A DNA stretch of 64,000 bases, taken from Pseudarthrobacter sp. NIBRBAC000502770 (GTDB lineage Bacteria; Actinomycetota; Actinomycetes; Actinomycetales; Micrococcaceae). The first letter of the stretch is position 1; each line of letters starts with the position of its first letter. The stretch covers positions 2,790,001-2,854,000 of the forward strand of contig NZ_CP041198.1 of the NCBI RefSeq assembly GCF_006517815.1. Direction: 5' to 3'. Below, piece after piece: positions 50,858 to 61,155 of this stretch. The translations under genes and the position numbers were made by a program. The notes beneath the pieces are model-generated. The model saw only the letters and a list, made by a program, of their open reading frames with translations. It made no database searches and was not told the DNA's origin.

Positions 50858-53062
50858 TCACGGAGCCGTGGCCGAATCATCGTGTAGTGCTTCTGCCATG
50901 ACAGCAGACAAGGTAGCGGTGTACTCGCCAACCATGTGGATGCCATCAACCCGAACAGGATGATTTCCGATGTACGGCGGGCACACCGCAGTCGGTGTGC
51001 AGAACCAGTTGGATACGTCGACGTAGTGTACCGGCACATTCGCCTTGACTTCCGCTTCAACCGCAGCCTTTTCGCGGGCAGTGACTTTCCACCAGAAGTC
51101 GGAGATTTGCGCTGTACATGTCTGGGGCGTGCTACCAGCTACTGCGCAATCGTTCAGATTGGGGCCACGCGGCGGAACGCTGAGCATAACAATCTTGCTC
51201 GAAGTGCCGAATTTCGACAGGCTGTCCCGGCCACCTGTTTCCCACTCTGCCATGGCGGCTGCCACATCCTTGCCGGCAACTGTGTTACCGATGGAGTCAA
51301 GATTGGCGACAATTACCAGAGCGGGCTTGTGCTCGGCGACATAGGCAAATGAAGCGGCTCGGTGCGACCCGCAAGCTTCCTGATCCTTGTTGGCCAGTGT
51401 CACGGCAAAGACTGGGCAGGCGGATCTAGTCAACATTTCGATGCGATAGCCCTGCGGTTCAAGGGCGCCGCGAATGGCTGGCATCCAGCTAGCGGCCATG
51501 CTGTCCCCCAAGACGACTGCAACCTTGGAGGACTTCTTGTCGCCGTATACGCAGTCGACGCCCCACTTCTCGGCTGGCACTGTAAGACAGCGATCCTTGT
51601 AAACCTCCGGTGCCCATGAGGAGTTTCCAAGAGCATCTAGAGATGGGCTGAGCTCGGGCCAAGCAGTGCTGGTTAGGGAAGCAGCTATCTGGTCTTGCAC
51701 ACCCTGTACAGCCGGACTGAACTTTGGCGCAGCAGCATTGGCGAAACCTGAGGGTTTGGGTGCTGCGGCATACGCGGCCGACGATGGTGTTTCCTGCGGC
51801 GTCAGAGCTAACAATGAGGTACCGCCGGTTATTACAGCAAGTACAGCGAGACCAATATAGGCGGCCTTGTTAGATACTCCAGCTCCACGCTGCATGCGAG
51901 GCCGCCGGAACGGCCGGCGCGCGCGGGGACCCCTCTTCCTCCTTACGTCGAGCCAAGAAGATCGGCGAATCGTGTCCTCCACGAAGTGGTAAGACAAGAC
52001 TGAAAGGCCAACAGACATCGCGAGTGCAAGATAGAAATAGATTGGTTGTGTTGCCGGGACATAGGCCGTCAGTAGGATTATGACCGGCCAGTGCCAAAGG
52101 TATAGCGAGTATGAGATGTCGCCGATGTAGCCTGCTACTCGGTTTGTCAGCGGTTTCAGGAAGTCCCGGGAGCTACCGGTTCCCGCGACGATAACCAGTG
52201 CAGTCGATAAAACCGGGAGTGCTGCCCAAGGCGCAGGAAAAGTCGATTCTGGGGTGATGACGAACAAACTGGCTATAATGCCAGCAAAACCAGACCATCC
52301 TAGGGTCGGTCGGATCGCTTGGGGTATGCGTGCAAGGAGTCCAACCGATGCGGCGAGAATTGCGCCGACACCGAGTTCCCAGGCCCTAGAGACGGTCGAA
52401 AAGTATGCCCAAGAAGGCGATGTTGCGGACTCATGCATGGCCCATACAAAGGAGCCTGCAGTGAGAAGGACAAGAGCGGTAAGGAGAATAGTCTTGCGTA
52501 CCTTCTGCTGCCGCTCAGATTTGAAGCCGAAACCAAGAATCACGACCATCACTATCGGCCACACCATGTAGTACTGCTCTTCGACAGCGAGGGACCAGTA
52601 GTGCTGCAAAGGTGAAACGGGCCCTTGGTTCTGCATGTAGTCGGTGCCCACCAGAGCCAGATGCCAGTTCGCGGCAAAAAAGAATGACCAGATGGCGTCA
52701 ACAGCCACTGCCTGCGCCCTGGTCGCTGTATAGATCGACCACGATGCAGCCACCGTGACAGCAAGGACCAAAACTGCAACAGGTGTGATGCGCCGAATTC
52801 GACGGCGGTAGAAGTCAAGGAATGAAATCCGTCCAGATCTGGCATGCTCCTTGATGAGCAATCCAGTGATCAGGAAGCCTGAGATCACGAAGAAGACGTC
52901 AACACCGACGAAACCACCAGCGGGAAACTTGAAGAGGTGGTCTGCTACAACGGACAGGACGGCCAAGGCACGAAGGCCCTGAATATCGAGCCGCTGCAGT
53001 GATTTCCCCGGCCCGGTTTTCGCCGCCGTGGCATGCCTGATCGCGATCGCGGAACTACGCAT
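50858..53062 (-). CDS. OafA-type acyltransferase with C-terminal SGNH domain
   Basis: 734 residues from the ATG after GGGGGAAA. An acyltransferase-3 membrane domain (about residues 25-400) has DIQGLRALAVLSVV and ADHLF, GVDVFFVISGFLI, RRIRRITP and YSLYLWHWPVI. A basic linker and a span lead to an extracellular SGNH domain with VVLGDSMAASW (Ser) and VDGIHMVG (Asp-x-x-His). It probably O-acylates the exopolysaccharide or cell wall, moving the acyl group across the membrane. Confidence 0.9.
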   Translation of the reverse strand: MRSSAIAIRHATAAKTGPGKSLQRLDIQGLRALAVLSVVADHLFKFPAGGFVGVDVFFVISGFLITGLLIKEHARSGRISFLDFYRRRIRRITPVAVLVLAVTVAASWSIYTATRAQAVAVDAIWSFFFAANWHLALVGTDYMQNQGPVSPLQHYWSLAVEEQYYMVWPIVMVVILGFGFKSERQQKVRKTILLTALVLLTAGSFVWAMHESATSPSWAYFSTVSRAWELGVGAILAASVGLLARIPQAIRPTLGWSGFAGIIASLFVITPESTFPAPWAALPVLSTALVIVAGTGSSRDFLKPLTNRVAGYIGDISYSLYLWHWPVIILLTAYVPATQPIYFYLALAMSVGLSVLSYHFVEDTIRRSSWLDVRRKRGPRARRPFRRPRMQRGAGVSNKAAYIGLAVLAVITGGTSLLALTPQETPSSAAYAAAPKPSGFANAAAPKFSPAVQGVQDQIAASLTSTAWPELSPSLDALGNSSWAPEVYKDRCLTVPAEKWGVDCVYGDKKSSKVAVVLGDSMAASWMPAIRGALEPQGYRIEMLTRSACPVFAVTLANKDQEACGSHRAASFAYVAEHKPALVIVANLDSIGNTVAGKDVAAAMAEWETGGRDSLSKFGTSSKIVMLSVPPRGPNLNDCAVAGSTPQTCTAQISDFWWKVTAREKAAVEAEVKANVPVHYVDVSNWFCTPTAVCPPYIGNHPVRVDGIHMVGEYTATLSAVMAEALHDDSATAP

Positions 53063-53216
53063 TGTTTTCCCCCAGAAGAAATGAGACCTACCGGCTATTC
53101 TACGGCTACGCAAGCCCGCTCACCGACCCGCCCACGGACGCCAATGGCATGAGCAATACACGTATCGATGCCGTTACCTGGCGGTCGGGTAGGCTCGTCG
53201 CCAAAAACCGCAGGCC

Positions 53217-54044
53217 TTATGACACACGACTCGATTCCCCCCGGCTCTCCTGCAAACGTTTGATGAACCACCGAGACTGCTCAGGTCCATATGGCAAGAC
53301 AGGAATTGCCTTCGTAGCATCGTTGGGTGTGTCACGAATGGACTGGCGGGCTTGGCGGACGGCGGTGCTCATGGTGTTCGCCATGGTTTTGACGAACTGG
53401 TCGCTGCAGGGCTTTCCGTGGCCCGGAATAAGGAATTCGTACCGGTGGCGCAGTGCCGAGATGTGCCGGAGAACGTCGGCCCATTCCTCGGGGTAGGAGT
53501 CCTCGAACGAGGGGTGGGCGCCATGCTCCACCAGGTCACCCACGTAGAGAGTCGTGGGCGTCCCCACAAGGAGATCACCATCAGTGTGGCCGCGGCCCAG
53601 GTAGAACAGGGTCGCAGTGAGGCCACCCAGGTCCACCAGGACGGGCTGGTCTTTGACGATTGCATTGGGGACCACGAGTTCCACGTTCTCGCCTTCACCG
53701 GCGGCCATCTCAGGCTCCAGCGTTCCAACGTGCCGGCGCTGCACGTCACCGCGCTGGTCAATCTCGGTGGCGCAGTTCTGGTGGGCCCAAAATTCAGTCA
53801 CCCCAGCTTCAACGAAGACGGCGTTGCCGAAGAAATGATCGTAGTGGGCATGGGTATTGACTACCACGAGCGGCAGGTCCGTTTTCTGCCTGACTGCGTC
53901 CAAGATCTCGCGTCCCTGGCGGGGACCGCATCCGGTGTCAATAAGCATAGCGCGTTCGGAGCCGACTACCAGGCCCGTGTTCAGCAGGGATCCTTCAGTG
54001 ACCAGTACATAGTTGTCCGTGCCGACTTCGAGCCATTCCGACAT
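53217..54044 (-). CDS. MBL-fold metallo-hydrolase
   Basis: 275 residues from the ATG 6 bases after GGAG. Metal motifs: THAHYDH near residue 65, GRGHTDGD, and a late GHGKPC, in the metallo-beta-lactamase order. Cytosolic, with no signal. Substrate unknown; it lies between acyltransferase and chain-length genes. A copy of its last 28 codons is found at 47438-47524. Confidence 0.85.
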   Translation of the reverse strand: MSEWLEVGTDNYVLVTEGSLLNTGLVVGSERAMLIDTGCGPRQGREILDAVRQKTDLPLVVVNTHAHYDHFFGNAVFVEAGVTEFWAHQNCATEIDQRGDVQRRHVGTLEPEMAAGEGENVELVVPNAIVKDQPVLVDLGGLTATLFYLGRGHTDGDLLVGTPTTLYVGDLVEHGAHPSFEDSYPEEWADVLRHISALRHRYEFLIPGHGKPCSDQFVKTMANTMSTAVRQARQSIRDTPNDATKAIPVLPYGPEQSRWFIKRLQESRGESSRVS

Positions 54045-54424
54045 TGTTTCTCCGACCTCCGGCAAAGCAGTGTGCGATCGTCTTGGTCACCGATTGTACT
54101 CATTCACGCCTCGGACGTTTTGATGCGCGCGCTGACTCCATTAGCGACTGACGGAGTGGGGCCGTTCACTCGGTTCGTGACCGGCCACGGGTTGCCAGTG
54201 CAATGGCCGCCCATGGCTCCGGACCCCCGGCTCCCTGAAACTCGGAGCATGGACAAAGGACTGCCGCTCGGGCCACATGCACGTATCTCACGCAACTCAT
54301 CCGTGCAGACAGCCCCGGACTTAGTCGTCACTCTGTCCAAGGTAGAATTGCGGGGACTCACGCATTTTGCCGTTCTGGGGGCGGCTGGTCTGAATGCCCC
54401 CGCAATAAACTAAGGGGCCCGAGC
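54045..54424. promoter_or_regulatory. divergent regulatory region with leader hairpin
   Basis: 380 bases between the hydrolase and the chain-length regulator, with no protein gene. TAGAAT (about 54345) is a possible -10 for the rightward operon. A 6-bp stem GGGGGC/GCCCCC (54377-54382 and 54396-54401) lies in the leader just before the ribosome site. It could act on transcript ending or stability; this is inference. Confidence 0.35.
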
Positions 54425-55912
54425 TTGGACCTACGCGAGTACCTGCGCATCTTTCGACGTAACTCGTTACTAATAGTGGCTGTCACCCTAGCGGGTTTGC
54501 TCGCTGGCGGAACCTACTCCATTCTGACGAAGCCGACCTACACTGCAGAAACACAGCTGTTTGTGGCCATTCAGAGCTCCGGTTCCGTGCAGGAACTGCA
54601 GCAGGGAAATACTTTCAGTCAGGCGCGAGTTCAGTCGTACGTCAAGACCGTCTCGTCCCCCGTGGTACTTCAGCCTGCCATCGACGCCCTGGGCTTGGCA
54701 GTCACCCCCCAAGAACTTGCGACACGCGTAAAGGCGACTACAGACGCCAATACTGTGCTAATTACTATCGCAGTCGAGGACGGCTCCTCCGTGCAAGCCG
54801 CTGCTACGGCACAAGCGGTAGCAGAGAGCCTCATCAAGGCCGTCGACACCTTGGAGAAACCGAAAACTGGCGGTACATCACCGGTAAGTCTGTCGGTCAT
54901 CACGCCGGCCACTGCGCCTACCTCACCGTCAGCTCCAAACACCAAAATCAACCTAATTCTTGGGTTGCTCGTTGGTCTTACAGTTGGTGCTGCTATATCG
55001 CTACTAAGGTCCACTCTCGATACCAGAATCCGCGGCGAAGCAGATGTGCGGCGGGTAAGCGACGCCCCACTGCTGGGTGGTATCAGTTTTGATCCTTTGG
55101 CGACGCGAAATCCGCTACTGACACAGGCGGCGGCGCAAAGTCCCCGAGCAGAATCTTTCCGCCAGCTTAGAACAAACTTGCAGTTTGCCAACGTAACCGG
55201 TCACGCAAAATCTGTCCTTGTAAGTTCATCTCTCCCAGGAGAGGGCAAAAGCACCACCGCCACGAACCTGGCCATCGCCTTGGCTCAGGCCGGAAAATCG
55301 GTCTGCCTTATCGACGCTGACCTTCGTCGGCCGATGGTTCACGAGTACCTGGGTTTGGACAGGAATGCAGGCCTAACAACGGCACTTGTTGGGGCGGCAG
55401 ATGTCAACGATCTCCTGCAGCCATGGGGAGAAGATAACCTTCACGTCCTCACATCAGGACAGATCCCTCCCAATCCAAGTGAGCTCTTGGGTTCTGACGA
55501 TATGCGGAACCTAATTGAAAGCCTGGAGGAAGCGTTCGATTCAATCGTAATTGACGCTCCACCACTACTTCCCGTTACAGACGCCGCCGTTCTTTCACGA
55601 CACGTAGGAGGCGTTGTACTGGTCATCGGATCACAAAAGATTTCCCAACAGGACCTGGAAAAGTCTCTGAGTGCTCTGGACCTCGTCGGCGCAAATCTTC
55701 TTGGGGTCGTGTTGAACAGGCTGCCGGTGAAGGGGCCCGATGCCTACAGCTACAGCTACTACAGCAACGACCAAGGCAGCGACTACCAGGGCGAATCTTT
55801 AAGCAGCAATCCCTCTGACACGCCGAAAGTGCGCCGCTCTCGAGACAATAGCAGAGAAGAAGCGACACACACTTACCGCTCCCCAAGCAAGTTTCCGCTC
55901 GGTCATAACTAA
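54425..55912 (+). CDS. polysaccharide chain-length regulator fused to BY-kinase
   Basis: 495 residues from a TTG after AAGGGGCC. Wzz domain: start LREYLRIFRRNS, two spans at about 15-35 and 175-195, with the outer part between. The kinase domain has Walker A SSLPGEGKSTTA, Walker A' CLIDADLRRPM and Walker B SIVIDAPPLLP. The tail holds a tyrosine cluster (YSYSYYSND) for autophosphorylation. It controls polymer length and export with the polymerase and flippase. Confidence 0.92.
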   Translation: MDLREYLRIFRRNSLLIVAVTLAGLLAGGTYSILTKPTYTAETQLFVAIQSSGSVQELQQGNTFSQARVQSYVKTVSSPVVLQPAIDALGLAVTPQELATRVKATTDANTVLITIAVEDGSSVQAAATAQAVAESLIKAVDTLEKPKTGGTSPVSLSVITPATAPTSPSAPNTKINLILGLLVGLTVGAAISLLRSTLDTRIRGEADVRRVSDAPLLGGISFDPLATRNPLLTQAAAQSPRAESFRQLRTNLQFANVTGHAKSVLVSSSLPGEGKSTTATNLAIALAQAGKSVCLIDADLRRPMVHEYLGLDRNAGLTTALVGAADVNDLLQPWGEDNLHVLTSGQIPPNPSELLGSDDMRNLIESLEEAFDSIVIDAPPLLPVTDAAVLSRHVGGVVLVIGSQKISQQDLEKSLSALDLVGANLLGVVLNRLPVKGPDAYSYSYYSNDQGSDYQGESLSSNPSDTPKVRRSRDNSREEATHTYRSPSKFPLGHN

Positions 55913-56056
55913 CCCCCGGCACCGATGGGAACTGAGCCAGGACGTGATGAACTCGGGAATCCCGGAAGCGTCTATCGTTGCAACTCCCATAGTGGTTGAG
56001 TTTTCTGATTTGTAGCCTGCCCGCCCATCATCTTTGAGCTGCATAGGAATTCATAC

Positions 56057-57574
56057 ATGGCTGCTTTGCCCCGCGTCGATCACGCCTTAGACCGGCGAGG
56101 CAACACGGCGAAAGGCATATCATTTAGCGCATTCGCCGGAATCGCCTCTCTGGTAGCAGGCGTGGTATTGCTCCCTTTAGTGCTTTCTGCCGTTGGCGCC
56201 GCAGCGTATGGAACTTGGTTGTTTCTCTTAGCGGTTGCATCCTTTCTCTTCTTTCTAGATCTCGGCGTCGGGACGGCGATCGTGCATTTCCTGTCGCGTT
56301 CTCGAAGCGGTGACGAAACGACAGATCCGAATAGGGTCACTTCAACAGGACTCGCTTGGGCTGCCGGAGCCTGCTTGCTCGCCCTAAGCGTTTTCGCTGC
56401 TGTAGCAATCAACTACGCCAACGAGGCGCGTCAGAGTGTGAGCGACACCGAGTTTTCGGTCATGGTCCTCGCAGGCATCGGCATCCTTGCGACTATGGCG
56501 ATCCGACCAATGAGCTCCGTACTCTTTGGATCAGGCTTCCTGCATGTTGAGCGGACCTACCAGGTAGTCGGAGTTCTTGTACGGGTACTTGGAACACTGG
56601 CAGCTTGCTGGCTGAATGGCGGCATCATAGGTGTGGTCTTGGCGGAAGCTGTTGCTCTTATGGTGCCACCCATCATCGCGACCTTCAGAGTTCGCCGGTT
56701 ACAACTCGTCCATATGCATTGGAACAAGGTATCAACCGCCGAACTTAAACGCATGATGGCCTACAGCTTGGGCGCCTTCAGTGTTTCCATGGTGGGTGCC
56801 TCAATTTTGCAATTCGGAACGGTGATCATTGGAGTAATAGGCAATGCAGATCAGGTTGCTTATTTCAATGCCGCATTCCGGATATATGCAAGCGTACGAC
56901 AGGTTATTGGCTGGCTCACAGATCCTTTCCGCTCGGTATTGAGCAGGCTCTACGTCAGAGATTTGAGCAAAGCGAACGTCGTGCTTTACGATCTTCTTTT
57001 TGTCGCCTTCGCGGCATCGACAATTGGATGCCTTCTCCTTCTCGTAACGCTACCTGTGGTGCTAGAAGTCTGGCTTGCGGGGTCAGTCCCAACCACCGAG
57101 GTTGCGACGGCAGCAAGCGCCCTTCTTGCCGGCCTCGTCCTCAATGCACTCCACATACCGCTGATCCCAGCGTCTGACGCCGCCGGGAGTCCAGGCGCTT
57201 TCCTGACTCACCAAGTCATGTGGCTTGTATCGTACGCCGGGTTCGCCCTCATACTTTTTCCCGCCTGCGGCATAACAGGGGTGGCCTTGGCAATGACAAT
57301 TCCGCTGCCGGTTCTGGAGTTTGCATACTTGTTGACAGCAGGTCGCACTGTAAATCTTAATTACAAACGGTGGTTTACTCGGGTGGCACGCCCGGTTCTT
57401 CCGGTGCTGATTCTCGGACTGATTGCCGTCTCGTTTACTGCTATATTTCCGCAACCAGTGTACGTAGTCGCTGCCGGAATATTTTTTGCTGGATCGAGCA
57501 TATTATTGTTGTTTCTAACACGTGTTAGCTGGTCCTATAGTTCCGTACTCGGTTCGTTACGCACCGAAGCATAA
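56057..57574 (+). CDS. polysaccharide flippase (Wzx/MATE-like)
   Basis: 505 residues with about 14 spans, starting KGISFSAFAGIASLVAGVVLLPLVLSAVG and LDLGVGTAIVHFLSRS, typical of oligosaccharide flippases of the PST family. It moves lipid-linked repeat units across the membrane for the polymerase at 47.8 kb. It follows the BY-kinase gene in the same direction after 144 bases. Confidence 0.88.
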   Translation: MAALPRVDHALDRRGNTAKGISFSAFAGIASLVAGVVLLPLVLSAVGAAAYGTWLFLLAVASFLFFLDLGVGTAIVHFLSRSRSGDETTDPNRVTSTGLAWAAGACLLALSVFAAVAINYANEARQSVSDTEFSVMVLAGIGILATMAIRPMSSVLFGSGFLHVERTYQVVGVLVRVLGTLAACWLNGGIIGVVLAEAVALMVPPIIATFRVRRLQLVHMHWNKVSTAELKRMMAYSLGAFSVSMVGASILQFGTVIIGVIGNADQVAYFNAAFRIYASVRQVIGWLTDPFRSVLSRLYVRDLSKANVVLYDLLFVAFAASTIGCLLLLVTLPVVLEVWLAGSVPTTEVATAASALLAGLVLNALHIPLIPASDAAGSPGAFLTHQVMWLVSYAGFALILFPACGITGVALAMTIPLPVLEFAYLLTAGRTVNLNYKRWFTRVARPVLPVLILGLIAVSFTAIFPQPVYVVAAGIFFAGSSILLLFLTRVSWSYSSVLGSLRTEA

Positions 57575-57606
57575 GTGGAGCATGGGAATCGAGATAGGAA
57601 TATTCA

Positions 57607-58644
57607 TTGAGCATGACAGTTGAGTCCGTTCTTTCGGGTTTCAGACTTGAGACCAAGACAGCCCTAATTGATGCCCTAGATGGAATCGACCAAGTTGCGC
57701 TGCTTGATTTTCCGTCACACATGAATGTTGGTGATGGGATGATCTGGGCCGGTGAGCGAGCATACCTGCAGTCCTTGGGCATTCGAGTTCGATACACCTG
57801 CGACATCGAGCGCTACAGCCCGGTTGCACTCAAGAAGATGCTTCCTGCGGGAGCCATCCTTCTTCACGGTGGCGGTAATCTTGGGGACGTCTGGCCCAAG
57901 TTTCAGGCCTTTCGAGAACGCGTAGTTGGCGATTTCCCAGACCGAAAGATCATCCAACTTCCACAGACCCTCTACTACGACTCGCCGGTTCGAGCGCGAG
58001 CATCTGACCGGATCTTTGGTAACCACGCTGACCTCACCGTCATGTTGCGTGATGAGAACTCCATGGAAAGGGCTGAGAGACTGCTCCCGTCAGTTCGAAA
58101 AGTGTTCGTACGAGACATGGCACTGGGTTGGAGCCCGGACATTCCAACTTCGGATATGAGCCGAGGCGTTCTCGTCCTGGCTCGCAGGGATACCGAGGCT
58201 AAAGGATCAACTGCCAGCGTTGCCAAACAACTCAGTGCTATGGCGGATGTTGAGGTTGCAGACTGGGGTCTAAAGGGTCTAGAGCGTGCTAAATGGAAGG
58301 CAACAAAGATTCCTGGCAGGATCGCGCGTCAGAATGACGTGCTGCTAGATTCGCGTCAGACAGCCAAGTTGCTGACGCATTCTTACGAGCGAATGCTCGG
58401 AATGAATCTCCAAGCGGGGGTTCAAGAATTTGCCAACCGCAGGCTTATCATCACGGATAGGTTACATGCGCATGTGCTTGCTTCCCTAATGGAAATTCCA
58501 CACGTCGTATTAGATAACTCCTACGGCAAAGTGAGCTCCATTTATAATGATTACACTCACAAGTTCCCTTCAGCTCGGTTCGCTACCTCTCAACCTGAAG
58601 CGCTGGAACTCGCCAGGGACCTGCTGGCCAAGGGGAACTCATGA
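57607..58644 (+). CDS. polysaccharide pyruvyl transferase
   Basis: 345 residues from the TTG at 57607, placed 7 bases after AGGA; an ATG two codons later is possible. Pyruvyl-transferase motifs: NVGDGMIWAGE, ILLHGGGNLGDVW, IIQLPQTLYY and LIITDRLHAHVLA. It adds a pyruvate ketal from PEP to a sugar, giving the polymer negative charge. Its stop overlaps the next ATG by 4 bases. Confidence 0.9.
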   Translation: MSMTVESVLSGFRLETKTALIDALDGIDQVALLDFPSHMNVGDGMIWAGERAYLQSLGIRVRYTCDIERYSPVALKKMLPAGAILLHGGGNLGDVWPKFQAFRERVVGDFPDRKIIQLPQTLYYDSPVRARASDRIFGNHADLTVMLRDENSMERAERLLPSVRKVFVRDMALGWSPDIPTSDMSRGVLVLARRDTEAKGSTASVAKQLSAMADVEVADWGLKGLERAKWKATKIPGRIARQNDVLLDSRQTAKLLTHSYERMLGMNLQAGVQEFANRRLIITDRLHAHVLASLMEIPHVVLDNSYGKVSSIYNDYTHKFPSARFATSQPEALELARDLLAKGNS

Positions 58645-59654
58645 GGACAGTCGAGGTGCTCTACGCAACTGGCCGGGACGTAAGGGCGTGGGAAAAAGCC
58701 TATGCCGAAGGATCGGTTCCGGACCGATGGCCTTATGGACTTCATCAGGTCAGTGCAGGGATGGACAAGCCAGCGAGCTATTCTGAGGCGCTACCTCTGA
58801 ACCAAAAATCCTTGCTGAAGTGGCTGGCCGCCAGCCTTCATCGTGGGAACAACAACCAGACGGCAATCGCCTGGGACGAAGACACCGCGATTCGACTATT
58901 CTTCCAAAAGCCTTCCGCGGCAAAGTATACCGGGGTCATCTGGGCTACTGACCGCCTAATCCGACAGGAAACCAATAGGAAGGACATGATCCTCCGTAGG
59001 ATACTTCCAAAGTTTGACGGACTATGGGTATTGAGTCGCGCTCAAGAGGAAGTCCTCCGCACGTGGTTGGGCCGGGATGCGCCCCCCATCTTCTTTTTAC
59101 CATTTGGCATTGATGAAGATTTTTTCTCGCCATACGAGTACCCAAAAAAACCTCTTGTTCTCAGTGTGGGACGTGACCGGGATCGAGATTCAGCCACACT
59201 CTTCGAAGCTCTGGAAGAAGTTAAGCGCATCCGACCCGATGTGGAGTTGGCTGTGCAAACGACGGCATCTACGGCGGCGCCACCCGGCGTGACATTACTA
59301 CCTATGATGCCCCACACTGAGCTGCGTCAGCACTACCGGGCCGCCTCTGTAGTGGCGGTAGCAACTCGTCCAAACGTTCATGTATCTGGGATGACTGTGG
59401 CGCTAGAGGCGATGGCAACTGGCCGCCCAGTGGTCATAAGCGGTACAGAGGGCATGGCGGACTACGTAGAGCACGGCATTTCAGGCGTACTCGTTAAACC
59501 ACAGGACGCCGGTTCTATGGCCTCTGGAATACTGGGACTTTTGGGTAACCCTGTGGAGGCCGCAGAGATGGGAATACGAGGCCGCCAAAAGGTGGAATTG
59601 CATCACACCACTCAGAAGATGGCACAGCTTTTGTCTAGCATGATTCGACAGTAG
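58641..59654 (+). CDS. glycosyltransferase (GT4-like)
   Basis: 337 residues. The C-terminal Rossmann half has VLSVGRDRDRDS, LLPMMPHTELRQHYRAASVV and GMTVALEAMATGRPVVISGTEG, the nucleotide-sugar site of GT4 enzymes. Cytosolic. It builds the repeat unit of the exopolysaccharide and is coupled to the pyruvyl transferase gene. An IS3 element lies 50 bases after its stop. Confidence 0.88.
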   Translation: MRTVEVLYATGRDVRAWEKAYAEGSVPDRWPYGLHQVSAGMDKPASYSEALPLNQKSLLKWLAASLHRGNNNQTAIAWDEDTAIRLFFQKPSAAKYTGVIWATDRLIRQETNRKDMILRRILPKFDGLWVLSRAQEEVLRTWLGRDAPPIFFLPFGIDEDFFSPYEYPKKPLVLSVGRDRDRDSATLFEALEEVKRIRPDVELAVQTTASTAAPPGVTLLPMMPHTELRQHYRAASVVAVATRPNVHVSGMTVALEAMATGRPVVISGTEGMADYVEHGISGVLVKPQDAGSMASGILGLLGNPVEAAEMGIRGRQKVELHHTTQKMAQLLSSMIRQ

Positions 59655-59729
59655 TTCGGCGCATTACAAATATTCGATTGAGCGCAAGAGGGCCCGGACG
59701 CACATGAACTGGTCTCCGAATGTTGGAGC

Positions 59730-60583
59730 CTAACCCGCGAGGGCCTGAGCACGGTATTGCACCGGGCTCAGGCCCTCGAGCTTTGTCGAGATTCTTTCGG
59801 TGTTGTACCAGCGGATGTACTTGTACAGTGCCGTGGTAAGTGCTTCGGTGTTGAGTAAGCGGACCCGGTGGAAGAGCTCTTCTTTGAGGTGTCCGAAGAA
59901 GTCCTCCCTCACTGCGTTGTCGTAGCAATTGGCTTTGCGGTACATCGATTGTCCTGCACCGGCTCCCTCGAGGAGAGCCCACCAGGAGGCGTGCTGGTAC
60001 TGGAAGCCCTGATCCAAATGTACGAGCGGATGCTGACCGTGCTCAAGGCAGCTGAGGGCCTCGCGCAGCGAGGCGTTGGTGAGCTCCAGGTTCGGGGAGA
60101 GGCCACCGCGGTAGGAGATGATCTGCCGGTCGAAGAGGTCCATGACCGGCGAGAGGTAGAGCTTGCGGCCGTCGACGCTGAACTCGGTTACGTCTGTTAC
60201 CCATTTCTGATTTTGGGCATCCGCGTCGAACTCCCGGTTCAGCAGCTTCTGGGCAACTCTGCCCTGCTCGCCCTGGTGGGAGTTGCAGCGCTTCTTCCAT
60301 CGGACCATGCAGACAAGCCGCAGCGAACGCATCAGCTTCAGCACGGATTTCTTCGAAATCGACCACCCTTGCTTGACCAGCTCGGTATGAACCCGGCGGT
60401 GCCCGCACCGGCCATGGTTCTTCTCGAAGATCTCCGTGACGGTGGCCATGAGTGACTTCTGCGGATCGGGGACTAGGAGACGGGCTTGGTGATAGAAGAA
60501 CGTCGACCGGGCAACGCCGGCGACCTGCAGCAGGACCGACGGGGGAAGTCAGCCTTGAGGGTGATGAGGGCCTTGACCTTCAC
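59730..60583 (-). pseudogene. IS3 orfB (DDE transposase), frameshifted near its start
   Basis: The GTG at 60583 overlaps the orfA stop (GTGA) and begins VKVKALITLKADFP. After a run of five Cs (near 60541-60545) the frame is lost by one base and resumes as SVLLQVAGVARSTFFYHQARL. The rve domain is complete: DDE residues in WVTDVTEF, HLDQGFQ and CYDNAVREDFF. A six-C run would restore the frame, so this may be a recent mutation or a sequencing error. Confidence 0.75.
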
Positions 60584-61066
60584 CGTCGTTCCTGCGCCCT
60601 CAAGGCCCGCAATTTTCCCAGGTAAGCCACTTCCGCCCTCAGCCGCTCGTTCTCCCGCCGTAAACGTTCCAGTTCAGGCAGCTCCGCAGGCGGCGGCGAG
60701 TCGGGCTTCCTGGGTCGGCCTTTGGACTTCGGTTGCAACGCATCGGCACCCTCGCGACGATATGCCCGCACCCACGTTTCGAGCAGACGAGGCGAGGATA
60801 ATCCGGCTTCTAGCGAGATCCGGGGAAGTCTCGCCCGCGGTGAACCGTTCGACCAAGGCGATCTTGAATTCGAACGAGTACATACGTTTTGTGGGCTTTG
60901 CCACCAACGCTCCTCGACCATGCATCCTCCACCGCCGATAGAGACGCTTGACCGGCCCGCGAGACACGCCCAGCAGGCTGGCCGTCGCCTTATCTGCGAT
61001 GCCCTTCTCGAACCACGCTACAGCGGCCTCGCGCTGACTTTCGGACAACGAACTACGTGCATGCAT
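60580..61066 (-). pseudogene. IS3 orfA (helix-turn-helix), frameshifted
   Basis: The ATG at 61066 opens a two-HTH protein (LSESQREAAVAWFEKG and LLGVSRGPVKRLYRRW, then FKIALVERFTAGE). Near 60806-60813 the frame changes; the second part, EAGLSSPRLLETWVRAYRRE, ends with the leucine-zipper-like LERLRRENERLRAEVAYLGKL and stops at 60580. The normal orfA would be about 160 residues. It binds the IS ends in intact relatives. Confidence 0.7.
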
Positions 61067-61155
61067 AAAAATACTCCCCGGAAGTCAGAACTGAATTTCT
61101 CAGGCCAACTTCCGGGGAGCAGTTCAACATTGACTCTGGTCCCTCTTTTGCTCCT

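Larger units (their letters stand above)
59705..61126 (-). mobile_element. IS3-family insertion sequence, 1422 bp
   Basis: The ends are imperfect inverted repeats: TGAACTGGTCTCCGAATGTT (plus, from 59705) and TGAACTGCTCCCCGGAAGTT (minus, from 61126). The flanking ACA (59702-59704 and 61127-61129) is a 3-bp target duplication, as expected for IS3. It carries overlapping orfA and orfB, both with an indel. It sits between two convergent glycosyltransferase genes and breaks neither. Confidence 0.85.
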
